Shown: positions 52,535 through 62,463, counted from the stretch's first letter. The stretch is DNA of 64,000 nucleotides from Bacillus australimaris (GCF_001307105.1 NZ_LGYN01000028.1:1-64000); one strand, 5' to 3'. A program made the numbers and translations. Notes: generated by a model from the sequence alone, not told the origin.

Positions 52535-54242
52535 CTAATTTTCTCTCCTTAAAAATTCGTTTTTTCATTGTTAGTCTTAAATACAATGTGTAAAAAGCAA
52601 ATGCCGCAATAAATAGCATCACCACAACTGTGAGAATTCGCAGCATCTTTTCCATGCCGCTTCGTTTGACTGTTTTGGTTTCTGCTAGATTGGATTCTTG
52701 TACTTGAATATGTCCATTCCCTGATGTTTTGATCTGTACATGTGATGTTTGGACCATCTGTTTTGTTTTCTTTAAATCCAGCCATTCACTAGAAGGAATC
52801 GCCTCCATCTGTGTTATCAGGTCCTGTAATCCGGCTATTCCTGATTCCACATTATAGGACAGCCCGATTGCCGCTGATTGAAGATGCTGGCTGGATTGAA
52901 TCGTCTGTTCTGTTAACACATTTGAACCTGCTTGGTCAGACGCTGGCGCTACTGATTGCTGAGGATATAAGGTCATGCCATGAAGCATAGCAGGTGTCGT
53001 CACCAGTGGCGGTGCACCAACTGCTTTCCAAGTATGGTTCGACAGCTGCACCTGCCCAAAAAGACTGGACATATGCCTTGAAATCACTTCATAGCCTTGT
53101 TGAGATATCGCATCATGCGGCACCTCAAATGCAAGAGGATATAGACCTTGCTGCGCAAGAAGCTCAATGCCCTTTGTCAGTTTTTCTTCTGTATAAATGA
53201 TTTCTTGCTGCTGATTCGATTTGATATAAGTGTTGAAGTCCTTTTCATTTGAAAAATAGCTTTTAATTAGCTGTTTCTCAGAATTTTTAGGGTCATTTGA
53301 CGTAATGGGCTGATCATTTTTTACATCCCAGAACTCAAAGTCCTGTCCAGATTCCTCTGTTCGATATGTCCGGCTAAATCCATGCAGTATGATGCTGGCT
53401 CCATCCCTTTGCAATTGTTTTAACACTTTTACGAGCTGCGGGCGGTCACTCAGCGTGACTTCATTACCTGTTGCTTGATCAACCCAAACAGGGGTTACCG
53501 CGATTTGAAACGGAATATGCTGAGTGGATACGTATTGTCCAAGTTCAAGCAGTTTCTTTTCGTCAGTGGCAGGACTAATGTTCTCAAGCTTTAAGTACTT
53601 TGTGGTCAATTGATTAGAAGAAGGCAGATATTTTTCAAGCACTTCTGCAAGAAGCTTGTTTTGCTGCACAATATCTAAGATTCCAATATAGGCCGCGCCT
53701 TCTTTAGTTTGAACCACAAATGGAAGTGTAGCCTCATGCTTCTTCAATAAAAATTCACTTTGCAGGTCTGCCCCTTGAACCGTTAACGCACGGAGACTTT
53801 CCTCTAGCTGACGGTAAGTCTGATCATGCGCACGCTTGATTTGACTGGTGTGATCTTGTTTGTGAAAAGTAAGCTTGGAGAATGGGCCAAACTGTTCGGC
53901 ATTGTATCCAATGACTATTACGTGCTGCGACTCGTTCAACGCACGAATGGTTTGTTTAGGTAAGGCTTTCTTTGTCTCACCTAGATAAATGACTTGTTGA
54001 AATTCACTGATTCTCTTTTTAGCCATATATTCATCGGATACAATCGTTGTCTGTTTGGAAAAGTGTCCAGCGATTAGATCCAGCATATGGACAGCTGGAG
54101 TCTCTTCCCCCGATTCTGTCGAATAAACGATCAGGGTATTTGGCTGCGAAACAAGAGCATCGGCTGAAGCAACCGATTTAAACGAAAGAATAGAAAAAAG
54201 AGCGATCATCAACGAGCATTTCATCAAAAAATTAAAGTTCAT
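52527..54242 (-). CDS. ydaL: YdaL, polysaccharide deacetylase-like (DUF2334) membrane protein
   Basis: The 571-residue protein has a signal-type N terminus, a beta-rich first half, a DUF2334 deacetylase-like core (IPFQIAVTPVW, then GASIILHGFSRTYR with a metal-site His) and a C-terminal membrane helix (about 535-558). It probably trims or modifies the polymer outside the cell (inference). Its ATG overlaps the end of ydaK. Confidence 0.85.
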   Translation of the reverse strand: MNFNFLMKCSLMIALFSILSFKSVASADALVSQPNTLIVYSTESGEETPAVHMLDLIAGHFSKQTTIVSDEYMAKKRISEFQQVIYLGETKKALPKQTIRALNESQHVIVIGYNAEQFGPFSKLTFHKQDHTSQIKRAHDQTYRQLEESLRALTVQGADLQSEFLLKKHEATLPFVVQTKEGAAYIGILDIVQQNKLLAEVLEKYLPSSNQLTTKYLKLENISPATDEKKLLELGQYVSTQHIPFQIAVTPVWVDQATGNEVTLSDRPQLVKVLKQLQRDGASIILHGFSRTYRTEESGQDFEFWDVKNDQPITSNDPKNSEKQLIKSYFSNEKDFNTYIKSNQQQEIIYTEEKLTKGIELLAQQGLYPLAFEVPHDAISQQGYEVISRHMSSLFGQVQLSNHTWKAVGAPPLVTTPAMLHGMTLYPQQSVAPASDQAGSNVLTEQTIQSSQHLQSAAIGLSYNVESGIAGLQDLITQMEAIPSSEWLDLKKTKQMVQTSHVQIKTSGNGHIQVQESNLAETKTVKRSGMEKMLRILTVVVMLFIAAFAFYTLYLRLTMKKRIFKERKLGG

Positions 54243-55083
54243 TCATCATCATCTCATTTTCTAGTTCTTCTAAAAATTGCTCTGGCGTACGATAATCCGA
54301 ACTGCTTGTTAAATGGCAGACATGAAATGTCAAGGTGACTTCACGACCGTTTAACAGCACATGCTTTTGTAATGTATCCTTTAGCTTATCAAGAACGACA
54401 GAGACGTTCTCTTCTGGTGTGTGCGTAAGCAGCAGGCCCATTCGTTCTTCGGATAATCGAAATTTCTTATCTGTTTCTCTGACGCTTTCGCGGATTTTGA
54501 TACTTAATTGCTGAAACAGGTGCTGCATTTCTTTTTCTCCATATAACGATTTGAATTCCGCTGCATAGTGCATATGAAGAAGGATAAAAACGAATGGCTG
54601 TTTGTAGCGTTCTGCCCGTTTCATTTCCTCGGACAATTCCAGCCTCATCCGCTCGGCATTATCAAATCCTGTCGTCGAGTCAATCGCCACAAATTGTTTG
54701 ATTGCCTGCTTTTGTTGTTCAATGGTGTGTCGCATCGTCTTCATCCGCTCATGCAGGCTTCCTGCTGAAATCGCGAAAAAGAGGAGTGCTACGCCCCAAA
54801 TCACCACATCCTGCAAGGTTTGATGGGAAAAGAGGGGATTGATGTGACCAAGCTCTGTAAAGAACATGGCGCTTCCTATAAAGAACAAGATCAGCAAGGT
54901 GAAAATTAAAGCTGGTAAAATGCCAAATAAAACCCCGCACCCTAATACGACAAATGTCAGTGCGATGATCATAAAGCTCTCCGCATCGTGGACGCTGAGG
55001 TAGCCCATAAACAAAATAAGACCTGCAAACGTGAGGAGCAGAGAATAATACAAGCGATACGTGCTACTGAATAACCGATTCAT
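54232..55083 (-). CDS. ydaK: YdaK, c-di-GMP receptor with degenerate GGDEF domain
   Basis: The 283-residue protein has four membrane helices (about 10-110), a coiled connector and a GGDEF-fold domain (130-283). The GGDEF signature is replaced by SEERM (211-215), so it cannot make c-di-GMP. The inhibitory I-site RETD (Arg202-Asp205) is intact, the hallmark of a c-di-GMP receptor. The start at 55083 has GGGAG upstream and gives the B. subtilis length. It should switch on the YdaMN synthase when c-di-GMP binds (known in B. subtilis). Confidence 0.93.
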   Translation of the reverse strand: MNRLFSSTYRLYYSLLLTFAGLILFMGYLSVHDAESFMIIALTFVVLGCGVLFGILPALIFTLLILFFIGSAMFFTELGHINPLFSHQTLQDVVIWGVALLFFAISAGSLHERMKTMRHTIEQQKQAIKQFVAIDSTTGFDNAERMRLELSEEMKRAERYKQPFVFILLHMHYAAEFKSLYGEKEMQHLFQQLSIKIRESVRETDKKFRLSEERMGLLLTHTPEENVSVVLDKLKDTLQKHVLLNGREVTLTFHVCHLTSSSDYRTPEQFLEELENEMMMNEL

Positions 55084-56146
55084 TAAAAAGCTCCCTTTCT
55101 GCAATTAGAGGCAATAAGTTGTCAAATGAGTGTGTGTCATTTTCGTTCATGTATCCTCCGTAATAAGCCTTAAGAGGATCTTGAATTTGTAATTCTTTCA
55201 TGCGGTCATACACATTTTTTGCGAATCCCGGCTCATTTTTTTTAAGAGCATACAAGATGACGAGCGCATATACCGAAGGCGATTCATACGTCACAGATGG
55301 CTGCAAAGTGCTCAGCTTATATCTCCCGTACAGTTTTCCATCTTCTTTAAAACTCGTTTTAAGCCATTTTATGATCGCGGATGTATTCACCTTTGCACGA
55401 TCGGCATGTAGAGCCGTATAGAGTTGATCAATCATATTGATTTCTTGATCAAATGAATAGGCTTTTTTCTTTATGTCATAGGATTTAGGAAAGAATCCTT
55501 TTTTTCTCGGTGCTTTTTTTAGAATGGCCAATTGGTTACTCGTCATTTGTTTCGTGAATATTTTGAGGGATTCCAATTCTTTGATTGCTTTTGGGTCTAT
55601 ATATGAGAGTGTGATTGTGTGTGAAGTTCGATTTGTTGATGCATCATAATAATCGGACAAGATGCCTCTATACATATTCTTGTCTTTTAACGCTTGTGCG
55701 ATTTCTTTTGCTGTGGTTTGATACGCTGAATTCTTCCATAAACGATCTGCCTTTTGAAGTGCCGCCACTACCCGTAAATCATCAACTAAAGCATTGGCCT
55801 TACTTTTTTGATCAGATTCGATTTGCCAGCTGAGAAGGTGATCGTCTAATAAAAATTGATCTTGCAGGACACCAAATTGTTGATCAAAAGAATTTTGATC
55901 ATTTTTTCGAACTAGATAATCCATCCAAAGTCCAAGTGATTCAGATAAGTAGATGTGCTGCTCTGCAAAAGAGGTGCGGATCATGCCTTGATCTGTCATT
56001 AAGTGGTGCGTAATAAAATATTCTCCAGGCAATACAGGCTGTGCTGACTGTGGATCAGCTGATTCTTTCTGCTGTTTCCAGGTACATCCGCCTAGTAGAA
56101 TGACAATGAGTAAAACAATAGCCGTGCGATGTATGGCTGTAATCAT
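55064..56146 (-). CDS. ydaJ: YdaJ, lipoprotein with glycoside-hydrolase-8-like fold
   Basis: The 360-residue predicted lipoprotein has a hydrophobic leader with lipobox LGGC. The mature part, rich in helices with repeated Tyr/Asp positions, resembles GH8-like hydrolases by family knowledge. It is the first gene of ydaJKLMN and overlaps ydaK by 20 bp. It may process the exopolysaccharide, like BcsZ in cellulose operons. The gap 56147-56306 is A+T-rich and must hold the operon promoter; I could not fix it. Confidence 0.86.
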   Translation of the reverse strand: MITAIHRTAIVLLIVILLGGCTWKQQKESADPQSAQPVLPGEYFITHHLMTDQGMIRTSFAEQHIYLSESLGLWMDYLVRKNDQNSFDQQFGVLQDQFLLDDHLLSWQIESDQKSKANALVDDLRVVAALQKADRLWKNSAYQTTAKEIAQALKDKNMYRGILSDYYDASTNRTSHTITLSYIDPKAIKELESLKIFTKQMTSNQLAILKKAPRKKGFFPKSYDIKKKAYSFDQEINMIDQLYTALHADRAKVNTSAIIKWLKTSFKEDGKLYGRYKLSTLQPSVTYESPSVYALVILYALKKNEPGFAKNVYDRMKELQIQDPLKAYYGGYMNENDTHSFDNLLPLIAERELFNESVIQ

Positions 56147-56306
56147 TCGTGTCCCCTTTCAACTCCCGTTCTCTTAGCATCCAACGATTTATTATAGAGT
56201 GTTTTTGTTAAAATTTAAATAAATATTTTATACCAAATTACGAGTCTTTTCGCACACATATTCCCATTTTCAGAAAAACAATATGCCGATATACTTGATT
56301 CAACTG

Positions 56307-56336
56307 AAAAACCCATGCATTTACGCATGGGTTTTT
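56307..56336 (-). terminator. Terminator of topB
   Basis: On the minus strand ACCCATGC and GCATGGGT form an 8-bp stem extended by A/T pairs, loop GTAAAT, followed by TTTTTC. Confidence 0.9.
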
Positions 56337-56342
56337 ATAATA

Positions 56343-58529
56343 CTATTGATCTAATTTTAGTTTCTTCAATTGTTCAGCCAATGCGTTATTGATTGGTTCT
56401 TCCACTTTCTTTTGTTTCTTCATATATTTAGACACATCGTGCTTACTGGCTTTCTTTTGATTGGATTGTGATTTGCGTTTTTCGAAAACCGACAGCTTTT
56501 CTCTATGACCGCACACACAAGCAAAGATTTTGCCATCGCCTTCTCCGCGCAGTTCGAGCTTTTTATGACAGTTCGGGCAGCGTGCATTTGTTTTCTTCGC
56601 CACATTTTTACGGTGCCCGCATTCCCGGTCCTGACACACAAGCATTGTGCCATGTTTTCCATTCACTTTCAGCATGAGTTTTCCGCAGTCAGGGCAATGG
56701 GTGCCAGTGACATTGTCATGCTTAAAGGTTTGGTTCGTCTGTTTGATTTCAGTTACGGCTTGCTTTGCATACGACTTCATTTCACTCATGAATTGAGAAG
56801 CCTTCAGCTGTCCTTTTGCGATTTTAGAAAGCTTTTGTTCCCATTCTGCTGTTAACGCAGGAGACTTTAAGTCTTCAGGCACTAGGGAGAGCAGCTGCTT
56901 CCCTTTTGATGTGATGAAAATGTCTTTGCCTTTTTTCTCGATTAAGAAGCTATTGAACAGCTTTTCAATAATATCGGCTCTTGTCGCTACTGTTCCTAAA
57001 CCACCTGTTTCACCAAGGGTTTTCACTAAGTCCTTTTCTTGGTTCTGCATAAATGCGGCTGGGTTCTCCATAGCAGATAGTAAGGTCGCTTCATTGAAAC
57101 GGGCAGGAGGTTTCGTTTCTCCCTTTGTTTCTTTCAGCTGTCTTACGTCAAGTGACTGTCCTTCTGAGAGTAGAGGGAGATGCTGATCTGCTTCGGCTGA
57201 TTCCTCGTCTTCATAGGAATCATCGTACACGGCCTTCCAGCCTGCTGCTTGCACGGTTTTCCCTTTTGCTGTGAACGTTTCACTGCCTATCTTGGCGATA
57301 ACCGTTGTTTCCTCGTATTCAAAAGGATTCATGAGGACAGCAAGGAAACGTTTGGCAATGAGGTCATATAATTTACGCTCTTTATCACTTAATGCACCAG
57401 GATACAGCTCTTCCTCGGTTGGAATGATCGCATGGTGATCTGACACTTTCGCATCGTTGACGAAGCCTTTGTGGGCTTTCACTCCTGATTGTAAAATACG
57501 GTTCACATGCTGTGCGTATGGTCTGACGTTCATTCCTTTTAAACGATCTTTTAATGTAGGAACGATATCCGCTGAAATAAAACGTGAATCTGTTCGTGGA
57601 TATGTGACGAGCTTATGCTGCTCATACAATCGCTGAAGCGTAGACAATGTTTCTTTCGCCGAGAATCCATAGCGTTTATGGGCATCACGCTGTAATTCTG
57701 TCAGGTCGTACAACCCGGGAGCAAACGCTTTTTTCGCAGTTTTTTTCAACGCATCGATCACTGCTGGTTTTCCTTTACAGCCTGCCAAGTGCTCTTTTAT
57801 GACATTCTCTTGGAATGTGCGGTTTTGCTTTGTTTTCGCATCCTGCCAGGTCAATGTCAGACCATCTACTTGTGCAGTCAGGCCATAGAACGGCTTCGGC
57901 TGAAATTGCTGAATGTCTTCTTCTCGTTTGGCGATCATGGCAATCGTTGGTGTTTGTACCCGTCCGCAAGAAAGCTGTGCATTGAACTTGGTTGTCAGCG
58001 CTCTTGTTGCGTTGATCCCTACAATCCAGTCTGCCTCTGCACGCGCAACCGCTGAGCGGTACAGGTTATCATATTCTCTGCCGTCTTTTAATCGTTTGAA
58101 GCCTTCTTGAATCGCTTTATCCGTAACAGAGGAGATCCATAGCCGTTTCAATGGCTTTTTCACATGCGCTTTTTCAAGAATCCACCTTGCAACTAGCTCC
58201 CCTTCACGTCCAGCATCTGTTGCGATAACAATGTCTTTTACATCTTTTCTCGCAAGCTGTGCTTTCACTGCTTGGAATTGTTTGCCTGTCTTTTTCATGA
58301 CGACAAGTTTGAGCGGCTCTGGAATGATCGGTAAATCCTCTAAACGCCAGGATTGAAATTCCTTTCCGTAGCCTTCTGGATCAGCCAATGTGACCAAATG
58401 GCCAAGCGCCCACGTCACAATGTATTGATCTCCTTCTAAAAAACCATTTCCTTTTTTATGACACTTCAGCACACGCGCTAAGTCACGTCCTACTGAAGGT
58501 TTCTCTGCTAATACAACTGTTTTTGACAC
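56343..58529 (-). CDS. topB: DNA topoisomerase III
   Basis: The 728-residue type IA topoisomerase (B. subtilis 727) has an N-terminal TOPRIM domain (LAEKPSVGRDLARVL, ATDAGREGE) and the active-site tyrosine segment VTYPRTDSRFIS. Two C-terminal zinc-ribbon segments follow (CPDCGKLML, CPNCHKKLELRG), then a Lys-rich tail. It decatenates DNA. No lrpC follows, unlike B. subtilis. Confidence 0.97.
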   Translation of the reverse strand: MSKTVVLAEKPSVGRDLARVLKCHKKGNGFLEGDQYIVTWALGHLVTLADPEGYGKEFQSWRLEDLPIIPEPLKLVVMKKTGKQFQAVKAQLARKDVKDIVIATDAGREGELVARWILEKAHVKKPLKRLWISSVTDKAIQEGFKRLKDGREYDNLYRSAVARAEADWIVGINATRALTTKFNAQLSCGRVQTPTIAMIAKREEDIQQFQPKPFYGLTAQVDGLTLTWQDAKTKQNRTFQENVIKEHLAGCKGKPAVIDALKKTAKKAFAPGLYDLTELQRDAHKRYGFSAKETLSTLQRLYEQHKLVTYPRTDSRFISADIVPTLKDRLKGMNVRPYAQHVNRILQSGVKAHKGFVNDAKVSDHHAIIPTEEELYPGALSDKERKLYDLIAKRFLAVLMNPFEYEETTVIAKIGSETFTAKGKTVQAAGWKAVYDDSYEDEESAEADQHLPLLSEGQSLDVRQLKETKGETKPPARFNEATLLSAMENPAAFMQNQEKDLVKTLGETGGLGTVATRADIIEKLFNSFLIEKKGKDIFITSKGKQLLSLVPEDLKSPALTAEWEQKLSKIAKGQLKASQFMSEMKSYAKQAVTEIKQTNQTFKHDNVTGTHCPDCGKLMLKVNGKHGTMLVCQDRECGHRKNVAKKTNARCPNCHKKLELRGEGDGKIFACVCGHREKLSVFEKRKSQSNQKKASKHDVSKYMKKQKKVEEPINNALAEQLKKLKLDQ

Positions 58530-58601
58530 TAGATTTCACATCTCTTTCTTCTATCCATCCTTTTATTATAGCAGACGTGGAGATGCGGTTCTAATGGCGG
58601 A

Positions 58602-59657
58602 TTATTTCTTCAAGCGCTTGATGATTTCGTTTGTGACTTCTTGTGTGTGATAGGCTCCGCCGATGTCTGCCGTTAAAAAGCCGTCTGCTGTGACTGACTC
58701 GATGATTTCGAGCAGGTGTGTGCCCAGTTCTTCCTCTCCGAAATGATCAAGCATGAGTTTAGCCGTCCAAATTTGACCGATTGGATTGGCGATTCCTTTC
58801 CCCGCAATGTCTGGAGCTGATCCGTGTACAGGTTCAAACATGGATGGATATTTGCCATTCACATTGATATTGGCGGCAGGCGCAACGCCAATGCTTCCCA
58901 TAATGGCTGCCCCAAGATCAGTTAAAATATCGCCAAATAAATTACTGGCAACAATCACATCGAATTTCTCTGGTCTTGTCACAAAGAAGGCTGAGAGTGC
59001 ATCAATGTGCTGTGAGTCTGCTGTCACTTCTGGATAATCCTTTGATACGTCTTGAAACACTTCATCCCAAAATGGCATTGTATGGACGATTCCATTCGAT
59101 TTGGTTGCACTTGTCACTTGCTTTCGTCGCTTTTCTGCTAACTGGAAAGCAAAGCGCATGGCTCGCTCTGTCCCTTTTCTTGAGAAAACAGCATTTTGAA
59201 TGGCAAGCTGATCTTCTCCTTGATAGATGCGGCCCCCAATTTCACTATACTCTCCTTCTCCGTTTTCTCTTACAACAAGGAGGTCAAAATCCTTTGGCTG
59301 AGAAAGCGGTGAGCGTATTCCGCTCAGCTGTTTTGCAGGTCTCACGTTAATGACCTGTTCAAATTCACGTCTAATTTTAATCAGCAATCCCCAAAGCGAT
59401 ATATGATCCGGCACTAAATTGGCATCTCCGACTGCCCCTAAGAAAATGCTGTCAAATGCCTTCAGTTGTTCCAGTCCATCCTTCGGCATCATTTCGCCAT
59501 GCTCTAAATAATATTCACAGCTCCACGGAAAATCCTGAAAGGTAAAAGACAGGCCGCCATGAACCTCTGATACCGCTTTCAATACTCGCATGGCTTCAGG
59601 CACAACTTCCTTCCCAACCCCGTCACCTGGTATCGCTGCAATTGACAAATGCTTCAT
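58602..59657 (-). CDS. YcsA-like tartrate/3-isopropylmalate-type dehydrogenase
   Basis: The roughly 351-residue isocitrate/isopropylmalate dehydrogenase-family enzyme has IPGDGVGKEVVPEA, substrate Arg region (VVRENGEGEYSEIGG) and the metal-binding ASNLFGDILTDLGA. VRENGEGEYSE resembles tartrate dehydrogenase/D-malate decarboxylase rather than LeuB, which has a longer VVRELTGG. Start ATG 59657 has AAGGGGG eight bases upstream. The gene stands alone, next to an exporter and AraC regulator, in the slot of B. subtilis lrpC. Confidence 0.85.
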   Translation of the reverse strand: MKHLSIAAIPGDGVGKEVVPEAMRVLKAVSEVHGGLSFTFQDFPWSCEYYLEHGEMMPKDGLEQLKAFDSIFLGAVGDANLVPDHISLWGLLIKIRREFEQVINVRPAKQLSGIRSPLSQPKDFDLLVVRENGEGEYSEIGGRIYQGEDQLAIQNAVFSRKGTERAMRFAFQLAEKRRKQVTSATKSNGIVHTMPFWDEVFQDVSKDYPEVTADSQHIDALSAFFVTRPEKFDVIVASNLFGDILTDLGAAIMGSIGVAPAANINVNGKYPSMFEPVHGSAPDIAGKGIANPIGQIWTAKLMLDHFGEEELGTHLLEIIESVTADGFLTADIGGAYHTQEVTNEIIKRLKK

Positions 59658-59679
59658 TGATTTTTCCCCCTTCGCTATC

Positions 59680-59694
59680 GGTCGACCGTCGACC
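59680..59694. promoter_or_regulatory. Near-palindromic GTCGAC pair before the ycsA-like gene
   Basis: GGTCGACCGTCGACC is a 15-bp imperfect palindrome of two GTCGAC units, 23-37 bp before the ycsA-like ATG. Its G+C-rich symmetry in an A+T-rich gap suggests a repressor operator. No binding protein can be named. Confidence 0.4.
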
Positions 59695-59738
59695 ATTTAA
59701 AATGAGTTTACTAAAGAGTGCATGTTCTTACAATGGAC

Positions 59739-59764
59739 AAAAGACGCTTTTTGATCAAAGCGCC
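59739..59764 (-). terminator. Terminator overlapping the end of the EamA exporter gene
   Basis: On the minus strand GGCGCTTT and AAAGCGTC pair with one mismatch around a short loop, followed by TTTTG. The stem includes the stop codon of the exporter gene. Confidence 0.72.
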
Positions 59765-60687
59765 TTTTTATCCTGCAAGAGCACACCGGGTTTCTGTTTC
59801 TTTCTTCCCGCACCTTTTTTATCTGAGAGCAGCAAACCGCCTAAGGTCAGTACAGTTCCGATCACTGACATGAGTGTCAGTCTCTCATGAAGAACGATCA
59901 TCGAAATGATCATCGTGATAATAGGCACTCCATAAATATACACACTTGATTTCACCACACCGATCGTCTTCACGGAAAAGCTCCATGTCAGAAAACAAAT
60001 AGCAGATGCAAAGACGCCTAAAAACAGCAAGTGGAAGGCAAACGATGGATTCGTCAACCGCTCCCAGTCTAAACGAATCTTAAAATGCCAGATCAGTGGA
60101 ATCATCCATAGCAGCCCGTAAAAGAAGACACGTCTTGTCACCTGAATAATATGGTAGCCATATTGATTGATCATTTTCGATAAAATGGAATAAAATGCCC
60201 AGACAATGGTAGCCATAAATGCTAAAGCATCACCGAGCGGATTCAATTGGAACGTCGTCATCCCATTAAAGCTAATCAGTACAATTCCCATCATCGCGAT
60301 GAAGAAGCCTATGAAAAATCGGCTGTGCAGCGGCTCATCTTTTAATAAAAAATAAGACAATAGAAAAGAGAAGAATGGGACAACGGAGCTGATAACACCT
60401 GCATTCGAAGCGAACGTATAGGTAAGTGCAACATTTTCTAAAAAATAGTATAAGACCACACCGCATAACCCTGCGAGCGCAAACATCCCTTCATGCTTTC
60501 TACGCTGCACCTTCATGGTGACTGGATAAATGATCATCAGGGCAAGGTACCCAAGGAAAAAACGAAAAAATAAAATCTCTGTTGGAGAAAAAGCCGTTAA
60601 TAATATTTTGGTTGATATAAAGGTAGATCCCCATAAAAAAATGGTGAACATGGCCGCTAGATGACCAAGAAGCTGTTTATTTTTCAT
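59755..60687 (-). CDS. EamA/DMT-superfamily exporter
   Basis: The 310-residue protein has ten predicted helices in two EamA halves (about 8-140 and 150-290), WGSTFISTKILL near the start. Such carriers usually export amino acids or metabolites. Its ATG overlaps the stop of the AraC-type regulator by 4 bp, so the regulator probably controls or senses the same compound. Basic C terminus KKGAGRKKQKPG. Confidence 0.87.
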   Translation of the reverse strand: MKNKQLLGHLAAMFTIFLWGSTFISTKILLTAFSPTEILFFRFFLGYLALMIIYPVTMKVQRRKHEGMFALAGLCGVVLYYFLENVALTYTFASNAGVISSVVPFFSFLLSYFLLKDEPLHSRFFIGFFIAMMGIVLISFNGMTTFQLNPLGDALAFMATIVWAFYSILSKMINQYGYHIIQVTRRVFFYGLLWMIPLIWHFKIRLDWERLTNPSFAFHLLFLGVFASAICFLTWSFSVKTIGVVKSSVYIYGVPIITMIISMIVLHERLTLMSVIGTVLTLGGLLLSDKKGAGRKKQKPGVLLQDKKAL

Positions 60688-61505
60688 TTTGCTGTTACCT
60701 GCTTTGCAAAAATTTGCTGATACTGCCCTGGCGTAAGCCCAATAAATTCCGAAAAGAAATGAGTCAAATGACTTTGATCAGAAAATCCAGCAGCGGCAGC
60801 TACATCTATTGGCTTCATTCCTTGGGCGAGAAGTTCCTTCGCATAGTTCACCCTGATTGTCTGTAAATAACGATACGGCGTAATTCCTCTGAACTTTGTA
60901 AAAGCACGCAGCAATGAATATTTGTTCATGGACACAAGCTCACCTAGGTCATCTAACGATATATTTTCCGTGAGATGTGTTTCAATATATTGCTGTACGT
61001 CTTGGACTTTTTGTTCATTGGCATTGGCTGCTGATGCTTTTTCCTCTGGTGTATCAGAATAGGTTTCGATCAATTGCTTCATTAAAAAATAAAAGGCTTC
61101 CTGTTTATTCAAAGCAGGAGCTTCTTCTGTGATCATTTGATGAAGATCATATAATTGCTTTGCTAGTTCACTTTGTGAAACCACAGGGGCTTTAAAATGC
61201 GGCTTGTGCTGAAAGATCTTCTCCAGCAACTCTGGTTCAATATTTAAGCTGCGATAATCTAGCGGCTTGTGATCAAATTGTTCACATCCGTGATTATCGT
61301 ACGGATTGAAAAGAAGGATATCTCCTTTTTCAATGATGTATTCTTGATTTTGGCAGAACATACGTCTTTGACCGCCTTCAATAAATCCAATCACATAGTA
61401 TGTATGAAAATGTTTTGGGAACTTTTTGATGATGGCATGAAAGCGATACGCCTCTATTTGTAAGTCTTGATCAAAATGTACAGTTCGTTCCTCTTGTATG
61501 TTCAT
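60684..61505 (-). CDS. AraC-family transcriptional regulator with cupin domain
   Basis: The 273-residue regulator has an N-terminal AraC-binding cupin (HFHTYYVIGFIEGGQRRM, about 30-110) and a C-terminal double HTH (about 170-265, ending in FSDQSHLTHFFSEFIGLTPGQY). The pattern matches regulators that sit before DMT or LysE exporters. Cognate ligand unknown. Leftward pair with the EamA exporter; divergent from the GntR gene. Confidence 0.88.
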   Translation of the reverse strand: MNIQEERTVHFDQDLQIEAYRFHAIIKKFPKHFHTYYVIGFIEGGQRRMFCQNQEYIIEKGDILLFNPYDNHGCEQFDHKPLDYRSLNIEPELLEKIFQHKPHFKAPVVSQSELAKQLYDLHQMITEEAPALNKQEAFYFLMKQLIETYSDTPEEKASAANANEQKVQDVQQYIETHLTENISLDDLGELVSMNKYSLLRAFTKFRGITPYRYLQTIRVNYAKELLAQGMKPIDVAAAAGFSDQSHLTHFFSEFIGLTPGQYQQIFAKQVTAK

Positions 61506-61659
61506 GTCGATCCCCTCTTTTCACTGAGCTCATCATTAGTGTAGCACACCCTTTTTCTGTTGGATTGTACGATATTGACTTTTCGATGCAGGCTTGCCTA
61601 GCGGGAGGAACTTGGATAACATGAGACAAAAGATGATGTATAAAAGAGGGAACGATGGA

Positions 61660-62334
61660 ATGAATTCATTCGAGATTGAAAAACCAGCACCATATCATAT
61701 GCAATTTTATGAACAGCTGAAGCAAATGATATTTGATGGACAGTTTCAACCGGGAGAGCGCATCAATGAGACACAGCTTGCCAAGCAATTTGGCGTAAGC
61801 CGGTCACCGGTTAGAGAGGCGATGAGACTTTTAGAAAAAGACGAGCTCTTAATCGCCGATCATCGATCAGGCTACTCCGTCTATACGTTAACAGAAAAAG
61901 ATGTCGAGGAGCTTTATCAAATTCGGGTGTCCTTAGAAACGCTCGCTGTTGAGCTTGCCTGTAAGGAAGCCGTTCAAAGAGAAATGGATGAAATTGAGCA
62001 GGTCCTCACGCGCGCGGACGAAGCGATCAAGCAGCAGCTGCCATCTAAAGACATCGTCCAGTTACATGAAGCCTTTCATCAAAAAATCATTCTGGCGAGT
62101 CACAATGATCGCTTAGCCAAACAATTGAATCATGTAAATGCACTCATTCACTATTGCCGTATCTTCCATTTTAGCGGCGGGGCTCGTGCTGAGACGATTC
62201 AAAGAGAGCATGCAGCCATCTATTCTGAAATAAAAAAGCGCCGCTCCCAAGAAGCCGTTCAAGCAATGACGGAGCATTTATTACATGATGTGATGCATTT
62301 AAAGCAAGTACTCTCTGAAACAAACAAAGAGTAA
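61660..62334 (+). CDS. GntR-family regulator, FadR (FCD) subfamily
   Basis: The 224-residue regulator has an N-terminal winged HTH (about 12-75, PGERINETQLAKQFGVSRSPVREA) and a C-terminal FCD ligand domain with metal-binding Asp/His pattern (HEAFHQKI, HYCRIFH, EHAAI). I start at ATG 61660 with GAGGG nine bases upstream; the frame is open back to 61594. No obvious target gene follows; the ycsA-like or exporter genes nearby are candidates. Confidence 0.87.
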   Translation: MNSFEIEKPAPYHMQFYEQLKQMIFDGQFQPGERINETQLAKQFGVSRSPVREAMRLLEKDELLIADHRSGYSVYTLTEKDVEELYQIRVSLETLAVELACKEAVQREMDEIEQVLTRADEAIKQQLPSKDIVQLHEAFHQKIILASHNDRLAKQLNHVNALIHYCRIFHFSGGARAETIQREHAAIYSEIKKRRSQEAVQAMTEHLLHDVMHLKQVLSETNKE

Positions 62335-62463
62335 GCGACTTTTCCCATTTTTTAAGCATTACATGAACATATTTTGAATTTTTCGTAGATTTCAGCATGT
62401 CCAGACGATCTTTCGTTTATATTAGAAGATGAGAAACTAGCTTTTATACAGGAGGATTTGTAT

